Source: Fischerella muscicola PCC 7414 (GTDB lineage: Bacteria; Cyanobacteriota; Cyanobacteriia; Cyanobacteriales; Nostocaceae). From it: a stretch of DNA of 54,825 bases. Positions within the stretch are counted from its first letter, which is position 1, and each line of letters starts with the position of its first letter. Positions 8,973 to 17,457 of the stretch are shown piece after piece. A model generated the notes under the pieces. The model saw only the letters and a program-made list of their open reading frames with translations, searched no databases and was not told where the DNA came from. The position numbers and the translations under genes are program-made. The DNA is taken from the NCBI RefSeq assembly GCF_000317205.1, contig NZ_AJLK01000035.1, forward strand, positions 1-54,825, read 5' to 3'.

Positions 8973-9616
8973 TGAGTTTTACACGCGAAGCAAGTAGAGC
9001 AATTCGTTCTACTTTAGTACTTTGGATCATTACAGCTATTATTTATCCTTTCGTAATGATTGGGTTTGGACAAGTTGTGTTTCCAACTCAGGTGAATGGT
9101 AGTCTAATCAGAAATACCCAAGGTGAAATAGTTGGTTCTGCTCTTGTTGGTCAACCTTTCACAAGCGATCGCTATTTTAACAGTCGCCCCAGTACTACTA
9201 GCTACAGTACTGCTGACCCGCAGAAGGATGAAGCCGGGGTATTAAAAACTGGAGTTTCCGGTGCTAGTAATTTGGCTCCTAGTAATCCAGCTTTGTTAGA
9301 GCGTATCAAAGGCAACGATGACCCCGACCCCAGTAAACGGGTTGAAGGAGATTTTCATCGTCTCAAAAATGCAGGTGTGCAGCCTACAGCCGATTTAGTA
9401 TACACTTCTGGTTCCAGTCTTGACCCCCACATTACCCCAGAAGCTGCCAGAGCGCAAATTTCACGAGTCGCAAAGGCGCGAGGAGTACAGCCTCAGCAGT
9501 TGGAAACCCTTATTACTCAAAATACTGATGATCGTTTTTTGGGTATCTTTGGTGAACCGGGAGTTAACGTTTTGAAGTTGAATCTAGCTCTAGATACTTT
9601 GAAGCCTGCAATCTAA
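8972..9616 (+). CDS. kdpC: K+-transporting ATPase subunit KdpC
   Basis: 214 residues. One N-terminal helix (about 15-38, STLVLWIITAIIYPFVMIG) is followed by a periplasmic domain. Family motifs are QVVFPTQVNGSL, VGSALVGQPF, YFNSRPSTTSY, ASNLAPSNPAL and the C-terminal SGSSLDPHITPEAA segment. KdpC is the accessory subunit thought to raise the nucleotide affinity of KdpB. The start is the ATG that overlaps the stop of the preceding gene, since the longer frame from 8888 lies inside it. No kdpD follows, unlike the kdpABGCD order described in Anabaena. Control must come from elsewhere, possibly the upstream two-component pair. Confidence 0.95.
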   Translation: MSFTREASRAIRSTLVLWIITAIIYPFVMIGFGQVVFPTQVNGSLIRNTQGEIVGSALVGQPFTSDRYFNSRPSTTSYSTADPQKDEAGVLKTGVSGASNLAPSNPALLERIKGNDDPDPSKRVEGDFHRLKNAGVQPTADLVYTSGSSLDPHITPEAARAQISRVAKARGVQPQQLETLITQNTDDRFLGIFGEPGVNVLKLNLALDTLKPAI

Positions 9617-9663
9617 AATTAAGAGGTGAGTAGAACAGTTAACAGTAAGTAATAGAATGTGAA

Positions 9664-9690
9664 AACTGATAACTGATAACTGATAACTGA
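9664..9690 (+). repeat. Heptamer tandem repeat (AACTGAT)
   Basis: About three and a half copies of AACTGAT lie between kdpC and the next small gene. Related words occur at 2510-2550 in the opposite orientation. Confidence 0.8.
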
Positions 9691-9706
9691 AAGTAATGCT
9701 GTGATT

Positions 9707-10048
9707 ATGCTGATAGCAAAAGCCTCTAAAAATATACAATCTGTTTCTGTTGCACTCCCTTCTCAAACAGATCAGCCCAGTCAACCAAACTCGGCAAAGC
9801 AAAGCAATGATCATATCGGCTTGTTTACATTAGTTTTCATTACTTCTTTGATAATTGGCTTTATCTTGGGAAAATATCAGTCCAATAGATACAAAAAGCA
9901 GCGTGACAAGCAAATGGCTCAGATCCTCAAAGAATTTGAAAACTTGAAACAACAACAAAAGATGATGTCTAATACTGAGGAACAGATCAGTATTGAGAGG
10001 AAAAAGCAAATTGAAATGTTAGAGAGAATATGGAAAATCAAGCCTTAG
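9707..10048 (+). CDS. Small membrane protein with coiled-coil tail, unknown function
   Basis: 113 residues from the ATG at 9707 (a GTG six bases upstream is possible). A polar N-terminus is followed by one membrane helix (about residues 38-58, GLFTLVFITSLIIGFILGKY) and a strongly charged, Gln/Lys-rich helix to the end, ERKKQIEMLERIWKIKP. The predicted topology is a bitopic protein with a cytoplasmic coiled coil. I recognise no family. It lies 90 bp after kdpC on the same strand, where kdpD stands in some Anabaena operons, but there is no similarity to KdpD. The last 41 bp of the coding sequence are repeated just downstream. Confidence 0.55.
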   Translation: MLIAKASKNIQSVSVALPSQTDQPSQPNSAKQSNDHIGLFTLVFITSLIIGFILGKYQSNRYKKQRDKQMAQILKEFENLKQQQKMMSNTEEQISIERKKQIEMLERIWKIKP

Positions 10049-10109
10049 AATAGATTTCTGCTTCAATGAAAAAGCAAATTGAAATCTTAGAGAGGATATG
10101 GAAGATCAA
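10001..10109 (+). repeat. 41-bp direct duplication of the 3' end of the small membrane gene
   Basis: Bases 10001-10041 and 10069-10109 match at 38 of 41 positions; the copy starts 68 bp downstream. The second copy opens a frame with ATG at 10066 (MKKQIEILERIWKIK). It then runs into unrelated AT-rich sequence, so it is probably a decaying duplicate rather than a gene. Confidence 0.85.
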
Positions 10110-10170
10110 ATTTCAATTTATCTTGTTATGGTATTCATCAATCATTCGTGAGCAACAAAATCCCAACATT

Positions 10171-10204
10171 ATCCCCTATTTCGCAGAATTCGGGGATTTT
10201 CTTT
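10171..10204 (+). terminator. Possible terminator of the kdp transcript
   Basis: ATCCCC at 10171-10176 pairs with GGGGAT at 10192-10197, and a T-rich run follows (TTTTCTTTT). This is a modest intrinsic terminator candidate on the plus strand. Confidence 0.45.
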
Positions 10205-10473
10205 TGTCAATTCTCACAACTTCTATACGGATTGCTATAGGAAGTCTATATATCAAACTATATTTATAAATATAGATAGTTTAGATATAAAATAAACGCA
10301 ATTCGCCTTTAGGTATGGTATGAAAATATATTCCAAACTATATCTAAAAACACATTATGTTTTATAGATAAAATTACACAATATTCTTATAGCTAAATTA
10401 AAGGAAATGATATTTTATGTTGGAATAATTTTTTGAAAATCAACAAATTATTGAACCAAAACTATTTAAGTTA
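10205..10473. other. AT-rich intergenic stretch with near-palindrome
   Basis: There is no gene. A near-perfect palindrome built on AAACTAT and ATAGTTT spans 10255-10282. It is followed by TTTAGATATA at about 10281 and an inverted TATATCTAAA at about 10338. The TTTAGATAT motif also forms part of the inverted repeat upstream of kdpA. Confidence 0.45.
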
Positions 10474-11217
10474 TTATGGACTATACAGTTTAGTACTTAA
10501 CGCCAAAATTGCTTGCCACTCATCTTCAGAGAGTGGTTGTACAGCTAATTGCATATCAAAACAATTACTAGCAGTAGCAATCAAAACTGCAATAATTTTT
10601 TCCATGCTCAAATTTTGCGGAATTTGCACACAACTAAACGACTCACCACCAAACACCTTGGTAAATAAATCTACATCTGGTTGCAAACGCATTGAACCAT
10701 GTTGCAAGATTGCCCCACCACGTCGCAACTGGGCGCTACCAATGAGTTTATAACCATCTTGTGTAATTAAATCTGCATCGGTAGCAGTCCCAAAACAGTC
10801 TGGGTTGTGGATGTAACCCCGGCCAGCACTACCGTAGTGTAAATCTATGCCAAGCTGCCGCCATCCTTGAATTAAAAACTCACAGATTTTTTGGTACGCC
10901 TCAATGCGACTACCACTGAGTCCAGATGTGACAACAGCGTAAGTTAAATCACCTTGATGCAAAACTGCCCGTCCCCCAGTGGGACGCCGTACTAAATCTA
11001 TTTTCTGACCTTGCCAAGTTAAATTCTGCCAGTGTTGAGGATATTTGTGTTGATGATAGCCAAGGGAAATAGCGACTGGCGACCAAGTATAAAATCGCAA
11101 ACAAGGGGGATGCTGTCCCGATAAGTGCTGTCCTAATAACCAATGATCAATAGCCATTTGGATATTGCCATCGGCTTCTAGTAAAGGAATTAGTCGCCAA
11201 ATCCGCTTGCTATGCAT
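10474..11217 (-). CDS. Lipoate/octanoate protein transferase (LplA/LipM family)
   Basis: 247 residues of the biotin/lipoate A/B protein-ligase fold. The signature loop is LVRRPTGGRAVLHQGDLTYAVV (about residues 76-97). A second block, NPDCFGTATDADLITQDGYKLIGSAQLRRGGAILQHGS, contains a Cys (near residue 138) in the position used by LipM-type octanoyltransferases, and a Lys in KLIGSAQ. The enzyme attaches octanoate or lipoate to lipoyl domains of 2-oxoacid dehydrogenases and GcvH in the cytoplasm. The Cys favours an octanoyltransferase of the LipM type over an ATP-using ligase, but sequence alone does not settle it. It is on the minus strand with the YbjN-like gene 28 bp upstream, so probably one transcript. 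Confidence 0.8.
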   Translation of the reverse strand: MHSKRIWRLIPLLEADGNIQMAIDHWLLGQHLSGQHPPCLRFYTWSPVAISLGYHQHKYPQHWQNLTWQGQKIDLVRRPTGGRAVLHQGDLTYAVVTSGLSGSRIEAYQKICEFLIQGWRQLGIDLHYGSAGRGYIHNPDCFGTATDADLITQDGYKLIGSAQLRRGGAILQHGSMRLQPDVDLFTKVFGGESFSCVQIPQNLSMEKIIAVLIATASNCFDMQLAVQPLSEDEWQAILALSTKLYSP

Positions 11218-11245
11218 TTATACAGCATACCCCCCTGAAAATTAC

Positions 11246-11734
11246 TTAAACTCCACCAAATTCTGATTGTAAAGTTTCGTCGTTAGTATCAGCGATTGTT
11301 GCCACAACAGTGATGAGGCGTGAGACTTCGCTAGCAGACAACTCTGCTAAGGTGCGCGTAGCCAGTACAACTACTTGATTTTCAATAATGCCAAAACGAG
11401 ACTCAAAAGTGCTAGAGCAGTTCATCTCTAATAATTGCCGCATTAGTCTAGGTTCATCTTTAGCAGGTAACTTTAGTACTGGAGACCACACTGTGATCGT
11501 ATCTTCATCTGTTGTCCCTGTAAGCTGGACAAAAATTTCTACACTGCCGTAAGTAAATTTCCAGAGATAATTACCCTCTGGAGACTGGCTAACCATAGCA
11601 CTGTCATTTTGTTCCAGAGAATCAATCACGTTTTCAATTACTTCTACATGATTGATCGTTGCGGTATCTGTGACCACCTCATTGATCAGTTCTTCAGTTG
11701 CGATCGCTTCCGGATTTGGTTGGTAAGTTGCCAT
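11246..11734 (-). CDS. YbjN domain-containing protein
   Basis: A 162-residue soluble acidic protein. The central part (about 35-140) has the YbjN / type III secretion chaperone-like alpha-beta pattern, with WKFTYGSVEIFVQLTG, ITVWSPVLKLP, RLMRQLLEMNCSSTFESRFG and VVLATRTLAELSASEVSRLI. Such proteins are widespread in cyanobacteria; their function is unknown, though the fold suggests a chaperone or binding partner. The first 35 residues are acidic and variable. It is probably cotranscribed with the lipoyl-transferase gene 28 bp downstream. Confidence 0.75.
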   Translation of the reverse strand: MATYQPNPEAIATEELINEVVTDTATINHVEVIENVIDSLEQNDSAMVSQSPEGNYLWKFTYGSVEIFVQLTGTTDEDTITVWSPVLKLPAKDEPRLMRQLLEMNCSSTFESRFGIIENQVVVLATRTLAELSASEVSRLITVVATIADTNDETLQSEFGGV

Positions 11735-11923
11735 ACAGATTTTTCCTCAAGTTTATGACTCACCCACCCCTACTTTATACCTTGGCAGCACACAGGGTGG
11801 AAAAGCCGAGGTAGATTTTTACATCATTAATTGTTTCAAAGGATTGATACTATAGACTGATTTAGAAATAATCACCTTATATTTTCAGTGGTAGTTTATT
11901 TCATGATTTATTTTTGATAGCTG

Positions 11924-12367
11924 ATGCTGACTTTTACCCAAAAAAAACCACCAAGTCCTAATGCAGCAGTAATTTCAACTTTGTCTCTCACTGCGGAAGA
12001 ACGTACCCGCAGTCGTCATCACTGGCAAATGGAAGATGGACAAGCAGTGCTTTTGCGTTTACCCAGAGGTACGGTACTGCGAGATGGGGATATTCTTGTA
12101 GATGAAACTACTGGTAGTCTAGTCAGGATTACTGCCAAACCAGAACCTGTTTTAACTGTAGTTGCCAAAAACACTATAGATTTACTTAAGGCGGCGTATC
12201 ATTTAGGCAACCGTCATGTGGCAGTGGAAATTACACCCAGTTATTTACGCTTATCTCCTGATCCGATTTTACAAGCAATGCTGGAACAAATGGGAGTGGA
12301 AATTAAAGAAGAAATCTCACCTTTTCAACCAGAGGTAGGTGCGTATGGACACCATCACTCTCACTGA
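11924..12367 (+). CDS. ureE: Urease accessory protein UreE
   Basis: 147 residues. The N-terminal domain (about 15-75, [37 protein letters not shown]) and the C-terminal metallochaperone domain ([15 protein letters not shown]) are both recognisable. The protein ends in a His-rich tail, YGHHHSH. UreE delivers Ni2+ to urease through the UreDFG complex. The conserved His in LGNRH is the bridging nickel ligand of the family. The 3' end overlaps the start of ureF by 23 bp, so the two are coupled. Neither ureG nor the structural genes are in the window. Confidence 0.95.
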   Translation: MLTFTQKKPPSPNAAVISTLSLTAEERTRSRHHWQMEDGQAVLLRLPRGTVLRDGDILVDETTGSLVRITAKPEPVLTVVAKNTIDLLKAAYHLGNRHVAVEITPSYLRLSPDPILQAMLEQMGVEIKEEISPFQPEVGAYGHHHSH

Positions 12368-13034
12368 TCCCAATCTGTTGTGTCTATTACAACTAGTTAG
12401 CCCGGCTTTACCTGTAGGCGGATATAGTTATTCTGAAGGATTAGAAACTTTGGTTGAAGATGGTGCGATCGCTCATCCAGAAAATCTCAAGCACTGGTTA
12501 GAAATGGAATTGCGTTATGGAGCAATTCGCATGGAAGCAGCTGTGATGATTCGAGGCTATCAATCAGTACAGGCAAGAGATTTCCAGAGGTTATCTAGCT
12601 GGAATAGCTGGTTATCGGCGGCGAGGGAAACCGAAGAATTACGCGCTTCTAGTTTGGGGATGGGGCGATCGCTAATCCGCCTTTTAATTGAATTACAACC
12701 ACAAATTAAACCCGTTGCCGATGTTGTGGGTAATTCCTGTAATTATGCGATCGCTTTTGCCATAGCTGCTGCTTATTGGCAAATAAATATACAAGCAGCC
12801 TTATTAGGATATTTATATTCTTGGGCAAATAATTTGATTACTGCTGGGGTGAAACTCGTTCCTCTCGGTCAAACCTCAGGGCAAAAAATATTGCTCGAAC
12901 TCCAGCCATTACTGAGCCACGCCACAGCACAGATTCTAAATTTAGAAGACGATGAACTCAGTTGCTGTACTTGGGGTTTATCTTTAGCAAGTATGAAGCA
13001 TGAAACACTGTATACAAGATTGTTTCGGAGTTAG
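12345..13034 (+). CDS. ureF: Urease accessory protein UreF
   Basis: 229 residues, all-helical. Family motifs are [21 protein letters not shown] at the N-terminus, [17 protein letters not shown] near residue 95 and [25 protein letters not shown] near residue 160. UreF works with UreD and UreG to open the urease active site for nickel insertion and GTPase control. I use the ATG at 12345 because AGAGGTAGG at 12331-12339 is correctly spaced; a GTG two codons earlier would lie on that sequence. It overlaps ureE. Another gene family begins after 185 bp of repeat-containing DNA, with no ureG next door. Confidence 0.95.
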   Translation: MDTITLTDPNLLCLLQLVSPALPVGGYSYSEGLETLVEDGAIAHPENLKHWLEMELRYGAIRMEAAVMIRGYQSVQARDFQRLSSWNSWLSAARETEELRASSLGMGRSLIRLLIELQPQIKPVADVVGNSCNYAIAFAIAAAYWQINIQAALLGYLYSWANNLITAGVKLVPLGQTSGQKILLELQPLLSHATAQILNLEDDELSCCTWGLSLASMKHETLYTRLFRS

Positions 13035-13108
13035 TCAAAACAAGTACAAAATTAACAGTCTTACGTCTATTAATTCGCTGTTACTGGTAATGGGTGACTC
13101 TTCTTCAA

Positions 13109-13143
13109 TTAATCTGTGTTTATCTGTGTGCATCGGTGTTCGA
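13109..13143 (-). repeat. CGAACAC/CACAGATG dispersed repeat, minus orientation
   Basis: Read on the minus strand it is ATCGAACACCGATGCACACA followed by GATAAACACAGAT. A plus-orientation copy lies at 13863-13900, so the HD gene between them is flanked by inverted copies. Confidence 0.8.
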
Positions 13144-13219
13144 TTCCCAAAACATAATTTTTTTCACAGCGAATAAGTGTTGATAGAAAATAGCTACCCA
13201 AATTCTTTTTATCCCAATT

Positions 13220-13831
13220 ATGCAAATTAATCGACTGACTCAACAAATTCAATTCATTATAGAAATTGACAAACTCAAGCAAATTTTGCGACAAACTCTG
13301 CTTACGGATGGCTCACGTCAGGAAAATAGTGCTGAACACTCTTGGCATATCGCAGTCATGGCGGTAGTTTTAGCAGAATATGCTCCAGCAGGAACTGATA
13401 TCCTCCGTGCTATCAAAATGCTGCTAATTCACGATTTGGTAGAAATTGATGCAGGTGATACCTTTTGCTATGATGTGCAAGGCAATTTGAGTAAGGCAGA
13501 AAAAGAAGCTGAAGCAGCAAGAAGACTATTTGGACTTTTACCTGTGGATCAAGAAAGGGAGTTGCGTTCTCTTTGGGAAGAGTTTGAATTACAGCAAACA
13601 CCCACTGCTCATTTTGCCGCAGCTTTAGACCGTATTCAACCTCTACTGCATAACCAACAAACCCAAGGGGGAACTTGGCGCATTCATGGTATTTCCCGTG
13701 AGCAAGTCATGCGGCGTGTAGCTCTGGTGGAAGTGGGTGCGCCAGAATTATGGCCTTTTGTTGAGCAGTTAATAGATGATTGTGTTGCAGCAGGTTATTT
13801 ACAAGCAGGTTTTGGTTTGGAAGTTGGTTAG
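13220..13831 (+). CDS. HD-domain hydrolase (YfbR / HDDC2-like)
   Basis: A 203-residue soluble HD-superfamily metal-dependent phosphohydrolase. It shows the first His in SAEHSWHIAVMA (about residue 40), the HD dyad in LLIHDLVEIDAGD (about residue 73) and the final Asp in ALDRIQPLLHN (about residue 138). This arrangement matches the YfbR/HDDC2 group, which includes 5'-deoxynucleotidases. Substrate is inferred, not proven. The ATG at 13220 is the first in frame and gives the usual length. It is transcribed alone and flanked by inverted copies of a dispersed repeat. Confidence 0.85.
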   Translation: MQINRLTQQIQFIIEIDKLKQILRQTLLTDGSRQENSAEHSWHIAVMAVVLAEYAPAGTDILRAIKMLLIHDLVEIDAGDTFCYDVQGNLSKAEKEAEAARRLFGLLPVDQERELRSLWEEFELQQTPTAHFAAALDRIQPLLHNQQTQGGTWRIHGISREQVMRRVALVEVGAPELWPFVEQLIDDCVAAGYLQAGFGLEVG

Positions 13832-13862
13832 TGGTTAGTAGCTAGGAAGATTATGTTTTAGA

Positions 13863-13900
13863 TATCGAACACAGATGAACACAGATGGACACAGATGGAT
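13863..13900 (+). repeat. CGAACAC/CACAGATG dispersed repeat, plus orientation
   Basis: ATCGAACACAGATGAACACA is followed by GATGGACACAGATGG. It is the partner of the inverted copy at 13109-13143. Heptamer-like TTGGTTAGTGGTTAGTAG precedes it at about 13825. Confidence 0.8.
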
Positions 13901-14035
13901 TTTGCGTGTGCTTTTTAGGAGATGAAAACAAGGAGTGATAGTGGTTCTGAGTGGCTTAATTATCAGTGTATTTACTATTTATTTTATAAAAACTTGTTAC
14001 ATTGATATTAAATCACTTGACTGGAGTATTTATCC

Positions 14036-15355
14036 ATGCTTGAGGCGGGGCAAGTATTACGCGATCGCTACCAACTCAAACAAAAGTTGGGACAAAATGC
14101 AGGTCGTCAAACCTGGTTAGCTGAGGATCTCGCAACTCAACCAGCAGAACTAGTGATAGTCAAGTTCTTAGCGTTTGGTGATCAGGTACAGTGGGATGAT
14201 CTGAAACTGTTTGAGCGGGAAGCGGATGTACTTAAACAACTAAATCATCCCCGCATTCCTAAGTATCGCGATTATTTTTCTATTGATGATCGTATCCTCT
14301 GGTTTGCTTTAGTTCAACAATATATTCCTGGTTTATCTCTCAAAGAATTACTTAATCAAAGACAGAAATTTTCAGAGGAACAAGTCAGAAAAATTGCCTC
14401 TGATGTCTTAGAAATTTTGATTTATTTACACTCTTTAATTCCCCATGTTTTACATCGTGATATCAAACCAAGTAATTTAATTTTGGGTGAAGATCAACAA
14501 GTATATTTGGTTGATTTTGGTGCGGTACAAGACCGAGCTACAGCCCAAGGAGCTACTTTTACAGTGGTGGGTACTTATGGATATGCACCAATCGAACAAT
14601 TTGGTGGTCGAGCGGTTCCTGCTTCTGATCTTTATGCTTTGGGAGGAACATTAATTCATTTAGTTACAGGTATTTCTCCCGCAGATTTACCACAGCGAAA
14701 TATGCGGATTCAATTTAGCGATCGCACTAATTTAAGCCCTCATTTTACGCGGTGGTTAGAAACTCTTACGCAACCAGATGTAGAACAAAGATTTCAAACA
14801 GCGCATCAAGCTTTAGAACTTCTCAACAATCGCCTCACTACTTACTCTTCTGGTGTAGTTTCTCAACCTCATGGTAGCCGGATTCATCTCAAAAAAACGG
14901 CTAGTTATCTAGCAATTAAAATTCCAGCACGAGGAATACAATCTTCTGATAGTTTTTTATTATTTTTTGTGAGTTTATGGTATGGAATTCTGCTTTTGTT
15001 CACAAGAGGTATTTTCCATCCTTTTCTGTTAATTCATTGGATGGCTGGTTTATTACCACTGAGTATGTTGTTATTTCCTGCATTTGGAGAAGTTTATATT
15101 CGTTTTGATCATAAATATTTTTTCATGGAGTGGGAATTATTTGGTCAATGCTATCGCAGAAAGCGAGGAAATACTTCAGCTATTCACGATGTCTGTGTCA
15201 GCCGTGAAACTATTTCTGTGAATAATAAACCCTTGATGGCGGTTAGTATTGAAGCTGGAGTTCAAAAATACAAATTTGGTGCATTTAGTCCGGAAATAAC
15301 TGATGTAGAACAGCAATGGTTGGTGAAAGAAATCAAAGATTGGTTAGGGCTGTAA
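14036..15355 (+). CDS. Membrane-anchored Ser/Thr protein kinase
   Basis: 439 residues. The Hanks-type kinase domain occupies about 10-265: a glycine-poor loop (LGQNAGRQTW), catalytic Lys43 (VIVKFLAF), Glu61, HRDIKPSN with Asp142, DFG-type Asp160 (VDFGAVQ) and an activation segment with GTYGYAPIEQFGG. Two hydrophobic segments follow at about 308-355. The C-terminal cytoplasmic part (about 360-439) has no family I recognise. The glycine-rich loop lacks the third Gly but the catalytic residues are all present, so it should be active. Cyanobacteria of this group have dozens of such kinases; the target is unknown. It converges with the exopolyphosphatase gene. Confidence 0.92.
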   Translation: MLEAGQVLRDRYQLKQKLGQNAGRQTWLAEDLATQPAELVIVKFLAFGDQVQWDDLKLFEREADVLKQLNHPRIPKYRDYFSIDDRILWFALVQQYIPGLSLKELLNQRQKFSEEQVRKIASDVLEILIYLHSLIPHVLHRDIKPSNLILGEDQQVYLVDFGAVQDRATAQGATFTVVGTYGYAPIEQFGGRAVPASDLYALGGTLIHLVTGISPADLPQRNMRIQFSDRTNLSPHFTRWLETLTQPDVEQRFQTAHQALELLNNRLTTYSSGVVSQPHGSRIHLKKTASYLAIKIPARGIQSSDSFLLFFVSLWYGILLLFTRGIFHPFLLIHWMAGLLPLSMLLFPAFGEVYIRFDHKYFFMEWELFGQCYRRKRGNTSAIHDVCVSRETISVNNKPLMAVSIEAGVQKYKFGAFSPEITDVEQQWLVKEIKDWLGL

Positions 15356-15390
15356 TCAATATGGTTGGTTAAAAGTGAAGGCTATTTTGA

Positions 15391-15472
15391 GATGGGGTGA
15401 TAGGGAGGTGGGGAGGTAGGGAGAATATACAATTAGAATCACCCCATCATCCCATCACCCCATCACCCAAAG
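15391..15472. terminator. Bidirectional hairpin between convergent genes, made of repeat sequence
   Basis: GATGGGGTGAT at 15391-15401 is the exact reverse complement of ATCACCCCATC at 15438-15448. GGGAGGTGGGGAGGTAGGGA words lie between them and CCCATCACCCCATCACCC words follow. It lies between the stops of the kinase gene (plus) and the exopolyphosphatase gene (minus), so it could terminate both. The same repeat type occurs inside the NB-ARC gene. Confidence 0.55.
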
Positions 15473-15473
15473 G

Positions 15474-17123
15474 CTAACCAACTACAACAGCAGGTTCTTC
15501 CAAAGTTGCTACTAGTTTCACACCAAATTCTGACTCAAATACTCCTTTTTTATAATCCAAACTCCAGAGTTCTAAGGAGCATTCATCATCAGGACGAGAT
15601 GGGAAAATTCGCATTTTTAATTCTCGTGTAGCTGGAATAAATTCACATTGCAATTGCTGAATCGCTCCTATATGTCGCCGGTCTAAAGCAACTGCTAATC
15701 TGAGAATTGCACTCAACTGGCTAACCATTTGTCGGTGTTCTTTGTGCAGCAAATTGCGAAAATTTTCATGCTTTTTCTTGGGTGGGGATTTGCGATGATA
15801 ACGGGCGATATTGGCGATGATTTCCATCTCGGTTTCGGTGTAGCCGAGTAATTCGCCATTACGAATTAAATAGTATGAATGTTTGTGGTGAGAGTCATGA
15901 CTGACAAAATGTCCACAATTGTGTAGGATTGCCGCAGCCCAAAGAAGTTGTCTTTCTTCGGCTCCCCAGTTATGAAGTATACCTTGAGTCTGGTCAAATA
16001 TACTCAGGGCAAAGATAGCGACGCGATCGCTATGTTCTAAGTTGACATGATATTTCTTTGCAGTTTTCAGAACACTGCGCTGACGCACTGAACTTTGGTA
16101 GCGTAGGCGGTCTTCAATTAAGCCGTGGGTGAGCATCCAGTCTACAATCACGCCTTCACGCAGGGCGCGTTCACAGACTGTGATCGACTCTAACCCTAAT
16201 AAATTCATTGCTTCCTGTAATATTATTGCCCCAGCTAGTATCACTTCTGACCGTTTATCTGGCATACCAGGAATTGTTGCCCGTTCGATGTTAGTCATTT
16301 TCCGCAAGCGATTTACCCACTCGCGCAAGTCTTTCAAACTGAACTGATATCCATTCAGCGTCGAGGGAACAAAACCCAATTTTTCACGGGCGTTAATTAC
16401 TGCTAGAGTTTCAATAGTACCGGAAGTTCCTACTAAGCGTGGGTGTTCACCAAACTGTAGGTTTGCTAGTACCTCTTCGACAGAACGTTCTAACATTCCC
16501 CGTGCATAAGCTTGCAGGTATTGAAACTCAGCGTTACTAATCGGATCAGTGTTAATTAATTCATTGGTGAGGCGAACTGCACCTATTTTTGTACTAGTAA
16601 GAGTTCGTGCTTGGTGACTATCTCCCAAAATAATTTCTGTGGAACCGCCACCAATATCAACAATTACGTGGGGCTGGTTATTAAATTCCATCCCCGACAG
16701 TACACCCAGATAAATCCGTCGTGCTTCTTCTGGCCCCGAAATTAAATCAATGCTCAAACCCAATTCAGCTTCTACCTTGTGTAGAAACTCCTTACCATTG
16801 GGAGCTTCTCGTACGGCGCTAGTTGCTACAGCAATGATTGTTTCGGCGTTGAGAGTTTTAGCAACTTCTTGGAAACGTCGCAAGCAAGCGATCGCTCTTT
16901 CTATCACTTCTGCTTTTAAGCATCCTGTGACTAGATCGCGATCGCCCAATCTCACGGTTTCCTTTTCTCTACCAATAATGCTGAATGCTGGTAGTGTTGT
17001 TTCAATCCGCACAATCACCATGTGCAGAGAATTGGTTCCCAAATCGATTGCAGCGATGATTCGCTGTTGCTTGTCTGTTTGAGTTAGTGTACTCCCCCAG
17101 CTAGCAGAAACCAAATTGACCAT
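15474..17123 (-). CDS. ppx: Exopolyphosphatase, Ppx/GppA family
   Basis: A 549-residue soluble protein. The actin-like phosphatase core (about 20-325) has the phosphate-1 motif AAIDLGTNSLHMVIV, VATSAVREAPNG, the phosphate-2 motif VIVDIGGGSTEIILG, LVGTSGTIETLA and EVILAGAIIL. The HD-like helical C-terminal domain (about 340-535) has AAILHNCGHFVSHDSHHKHSYYLI. The family hydrolyses inorganic polyphosphate from the end and/or pppGpp. This length and architecture fit the full-size Ppx type, which links phosphate storage to the stringent response. It is divergent from the prenyltransferase gene downstream on the plus strand, with 334 bp between them. Confidence 0.93.
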   Translation of the reverse strand: MVNLVSASWGSTLTQTDKQQRIIAAIDLGTNSLHMVIVRIETTLPAFSIIGREKETVRLGDRDLVTGCLKAEVIERAIACLRRFQEVAKTLNAETIIAVATSAVREAPNGKEFLHKVEAELGLSIDLISGPEEARRIYLGVLSGMEFNNQPHVIVDIGGGSTEIILGDSHQARTLTSTKIGAVRLTNELINTDPISNAEFQYLQAYARGMLERSVEEVLANLQFGEHPRLVGTSGTIETLAVINAREKLGFVPSTLNGYQFSLKDLREWVNRLRKMTNIERATIPGMPDKRSEVILAGAIILQEAMNLLGLESITVCERALREGVIVDWMLTHGLIEDRLRYQSSVRQRSVLKTAKKYHVNLEHSDRVAIFALSIFDQTQGILHNWGAEERQLLWAAAILHNCGHFVSHDSHHKHSYYLIRNGELLGYTETEMEIIANIARYHRKSPPKKKHENFRNLLHKEHRQMVSQLSAILRLAVALDRRHIGAIQQLQCEFIPATRELKMRIFPSRPDDECSLELWSLDYKKGVFESEFGVKLVATLEEPAVVVG

Positions 17124-17457
17124 TTAGCGTTCTCTCAGTAAATGAAGTAAAAGAAGGTAAAAGCTGACTTGCGGACGATAACAAAGTAGTGTCTGTTCAC
17201 CAATTGATTTTCAGATTGACTCTGATGCTTGACTGTGCCTGAGCTTTTGACTCACCCTGCAAGATCCACAAATTTGACTATTCATCTTGAGTCAAAGTTG
17301 CCACTTTAGCAGTTGCTTCTATAAATATCAAATAAAGTTATTCTATATATGTGAAGATGTGTGAATTAGTTGATGGTTAGTTGTTGGTGGTTGGTTGTCT
17401 CCCCACCTCCCCACCTCTCGTGTCCCCTATCCCTTATCCAGTCATTTCGAGACCCCT
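17124..17457. other. Intergenic region between ppx and ubiA
   Basis: 334 bp. The ppx-proximal part must hold its promoter. The ubiA-proximal part (about 17370-17440) consists of TTGGTGGTTGG-type and CCCCACCTCCCCACC-type repeats, with no clear ribosome-binding site before the ubiA ATG. I see no other gene or site. Confidence 0.5.

Noticed and set aside
10066-10269. 67-residue frame starting MKKQIEILERIWKIK
   Set aside because: Only its first 14 codons match the upstream gene end (a duplication); the rest is unrelated AT-rich DNA containing the probable terminator.
13100-13145. tRNA-like GGTGTTCGATTCCC segment
   Set aside because: It belongs to the CGAACAC/CACAGATG dispersed repeat; no acceptor stem or cloverleaf can be drawn.
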